NCBI GenBank assembly: GCA_016937855.1
Contig: JAFGVU010000074.1
Span: forward strand, 1-56,135
DNA from: Bacteroidales bacterium
GTDB lineage: Bacteria; Bacteroidota; Bacteroidia; Bacteroidales; ML635J-15
Direction: 5' to 3'
DNA: 56,135 nt
The notes below the pieces were generated by a model. It was not told where the DNA came from, searched no databases, and was given only the letters and a program-made list of their open reading frames with translations. Position numbers and translations under genes: made by a program. This document shows, piece after piece, positions 54,386 through 56,135 of this stretch; the first letter of the stretch is position 1; the number at the start of each line of letters is the position of its first letter.

Positions 54386-54916
54386 ATGGATCAGAAGACA
54401 CAAAAAATATTGATCGAACGCTGTTTAAAAAACGACAGAAAATCGCAACGGGAGTTGTACGAGTTATACAAAAATGCCATGTTTACTTTGTGTCTTCGTA
54501 TTACTGCCGACCACGATGATGCAAAAGATGCTCTGCAGGATGGCTTTATCGCTGTTTTTAATAGCTTGCCGTCTTTTAAAGGGCAGTCAACAGTCGGCGC
54601 ATGGATTAAGACCATTATTGTACGAACTGCTTTGCGTAAAACCAAAAAGCTGAATTTTGATAGTCTCGAAAATATTGAGGATCAGACTGTAAGCTTTGAC
54701 GATAGCTTTAGTGGCGAAGTTTTGCACAATGCAATTATGAAACTTGATCCGGGATTTAGAACTGTATTCATACTCTACGAAGTTGAAGGATATTCACATA
54801 AGGAAATTGCCGAAATGACAAAAATCAGCGAAGGCACATCCAAATCTCAGCTTCATTATGCGAAAAAGAAACTTCAGTCAATAATTGTAAATCATTATGA
54901 GTATGAAAGACGATAA
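54386..54916 (+). CDS. ECF-type RNA polymerase sigma factor (sigma-70 family)
   Basis: A 176-residue sigma factor with region 2 (YELYKNAMFTLCLRITADHD, DDAKDALQDGFIAVFNSLPSF) and region 4 with its helix-turn-helix (DPGFRTVFILYEVEGYSHKE, ISEGTSKSQLHYAKKKLQ). No extra domains. The ATG at 54386 is preferred over a TTG nine bases upstream. The downstream membrane protein starts within it (14-bp overlap), the normal pairing of an ECF sigma factor with its anti-sigma factor. A T9SS-related regulon is possible, given the fused domain of that neighbour. Confidence 0.92.
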   Translation: MDQKTQKILIERCLKNDRKSQRELYELYKNAMFTLCLRITADHDDAKDALQDGFIAVFNSLPSFKGQSTVGAWIKTIIVRTALRKTKKLNFDSLENIEDQTVSFDDSFSGEVLHNAIMKLDPGFRTVFILYEVEGYSHKEIAEMTKISEGTSKSQLHYAKKKLQSIIVNHYEYERR

Positions 54917-56135
54917 CTTAAAATCAGCAATTGAAAACTTGCCGGAATTCGAAGCTCCGGATGTTTGGGATGGTATAGAAAATGGAATAAAATATAAAAG
55001 AGTAAAGTATATATTTGTCGGTCTGTCTATTTTGATTTTGGTTTTATCAGGGGGCTTTGCGATAGAGAAATTTGTCCTTGAGATTAATGATTATTCTTCA
55101 ATAGACAATTTTTATGTAAAAAACAATCTTTATGGTTTGTCTGATGTTCATATTCATGATACAAATTCGGATTTTAGTTTCCAAACATCTGAGGGAACAG
55201 ATTTAAGAAATGATTTTATACAAAATTACGAAGGAAATAATGAACTAATTTCACGTGTTGATAATTCGGTTGAATTGGAGATTGAAATAGACAAAACTAT
55301 TCATGAATCAGATATTGAAAACTTTTCTGATAATTTTAACTCGCTTTTTAAAATAGAAACTGTTGTGATTCGAGATGAAAAAGGAGGGAACCTTGTTCGT
55401 AATCCGGGTTTTGAGGATCATAGAGCTTGTCCTTCTGGTATTAATGGAAGGAAATCTCGTAAATTATTGCCCGATTGGTTTGTGCCAAACAGAGGAACAC
55501 CCGATTATTTTCATGTTTGTGGAGCAAAAGATGCCGGAGTCCCTGACAATTTTGCAGGAAGCATAAAACCTCATTCGGGACAAGCTTATGCCGGCATTAT
55601 TTTGAGAGAAAACTTTACGCGTGACAACAAGATAACCGGGGAAAAGCCTGAAATATACAGGGAGTATCTTCAGAATGAACTTATTAACGAGTTGGAAAAA
55701 GGTAAAACTTATAAAATACAGTTTTATGTATGCAATTCATCTAATTCGCGTTTTGCTGTTGATGGTGTTGGTGCTTGCCTGACAGTTGAAAATGAGTGGG
55801 TTAATCACAAAGAAGTTATGGAACTTGTACCTGTTGTTGAAAATCCTGTCGGGAATATCCTTATGAATCAAAACTATTGGGTCGCTATCGAAGGATTTTT
55901 TACTGCTCAGGGTGGTGAGAAATATTTAACAATTGGGAACTTTAAGAATAACTTCTCAACTAATTATATGATGCAAAATAATGCAACTGCTTTTAATTAT
56001 TCGTACTATTATATCGACGATGTAAGTGTGATAGAGGTAGAGGAAAGGGTTGAGACAAAATTAATCAACTCTAATAACAGTGAAGTGACAAATTTGCAAA
56101 CCGATGAAATTGCACAAGAGAGAACAGGAGATTGG
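54903..56135 (+). CDS. Probable anti-sigma factor fused to a T9SS-type extracellular domain (3' truncated)
   Basis: The frame is open from the ATG at 54903 to the end of the window (411 codons, no stop). Residues 1-38 are a short charged cytoplasmic segment with LPEFEAPDVWDGIENG, typical of small anti-sigma N-termini in Bacteroidota. One membrane helix follows (YIFVGLSILILVLSGGFAI). The outer part begins with a linker and a domain containing NLVRNPGFEDHRACPSG, DYFHVCGAKDAGVPDNFAGS and SYYYIDDVSVIEVEE. From memory, the NPGFED start and DDVSV end resemble carbohydrate-binding-like N-terminal domains of T9SS-linked OmpA proteins. What follows beyond the window is unknown. Its start overlaps the sigma gene by 14 bp. 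Confidence 0.75.
   Translation, partial: MKDDNLKSAIENLPEFEAPDVWDGIENGIKYKRVKYIFVGLSILILVLSGGFAIEKFVLEINDYSSIDNFYVKNNLYGLSDVHIHDTNSDFSFQTSEGTDLRNDFIQNYEGNNELISRVDNSVELEIEIDKTIHESDIENFSDNFNSLFKIETVVIRDEKGGNLVRNPGFEDHRACPSGINGRKSRKLLPDWFVPNRGTPDYFHVCGAKDAGVPDNFAGSIKPHSGQAYAGIILRENFTRDNKITGEKPEIYREYLQNELINELEKGKTYKIQFYVCNSSNSRFAVDGVGACLTVENEWVNHKEVMELVPVVENPVGNILMNQNYWVAIEGFFTAQGGEKYLTIGNFKNNFSTNYMMQNNATAFNYSYYYIDDVSVIEVEERVETKLINSNNSEVTNLQTDEIAQERTGDW

Overview
The window is chromosomal DNA of a Bacteroidota bacterium, probably class Bacteroidia (Bacteroidales/Marinilabiliales-like; the order is a guess). The evidence is type IX secretion (T9SS) sorting domains on three large secreted proteins, a PorP/SprF protein beside a PorE-like OmpA protein, choice-of-anchor L domains, AT-rich intergenic DNA and several TAnnTTTG promoter elements. 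No rRNA or tRNA genes and no phage region were seen.

Layout. 1-3349: 3' part of a giant repeat adhesin with a T9SS type B C-terminus. 3389-10056 (minus): ilvD-ilvB-ilvN-ilvC-ilvA, an isoleucine/valine operon with a duplicated ilvC 3' end and a 100-bp palindrome between ilvC and ilvA. 10388-16881 (plus): a secreted anchor-L/repeat protein, PorP/SprF and a PorE-like lipid-free OmpA protein, one T9SS surface module. 16961-20862: an S41 peptidase lipoprotein, an envelope protein, a lipoprotein and a PfkB sugar kinase. 20869-26161 (minus): a Memo-AMMECR1-radical SAM triple fusion and a VWA/OmpA protein, separated by a 39-unit heptamer array. 26307-29742 (plus): a lipoprotein, a CtpA-type protease, then PnuC and a NadR-like kinase for NAD salvage. 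29971-32443: an AAA/DUF4143 ATPase broken by a frameshift, its upstream 32-bp-period array split by a 1239-bp IS4-like element whose transposase has an internal stop. 32605-37925: a Cys-rich small protein, ComEC, a TPR lipoprotein, PPK2, peptide deformylase and RuvX. 38054-44951: a second anchor-L protein (type A sorting domain), a carboxyltransferase lacking its biotinyl lysine, a lipoprotein, a NamZ/DUF1343 muramidase and a YdcF protein. 45064-52856: glutamine synthetase, a hybrid histidine kinase, an ABC exporter pair, DUF1801, a small membrane protein and an aminotransferase. 52924-54268: a second array of 16-bp repeats at 32-bp period leading directly into another AAA ATPase. 54386-end: an ECF sigma factor with an overlapping membrane protein that looks like an anti-sigma factor fused to a T9SS-type extracellular domain, cut by the window end.

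The strongest unexplained pattern is shared by the two AAA ATPase genes. Each start codon lies at the end of an array of 16-bp repeats with 16-bp spacers (one spacer is 17 bp), so repeats recur every three helical turns. The repeat sequences differ but the geometry is the same. One array has been hit by an IS inside its last repeat, and that ATPase has decayed. The second most interesting items are the ilvC 3' duplication around a long palindrome, the blockwise heptamer array, and the sigma/anti-sigma pair whose sensor domain resembles T9SS-associated proteins.
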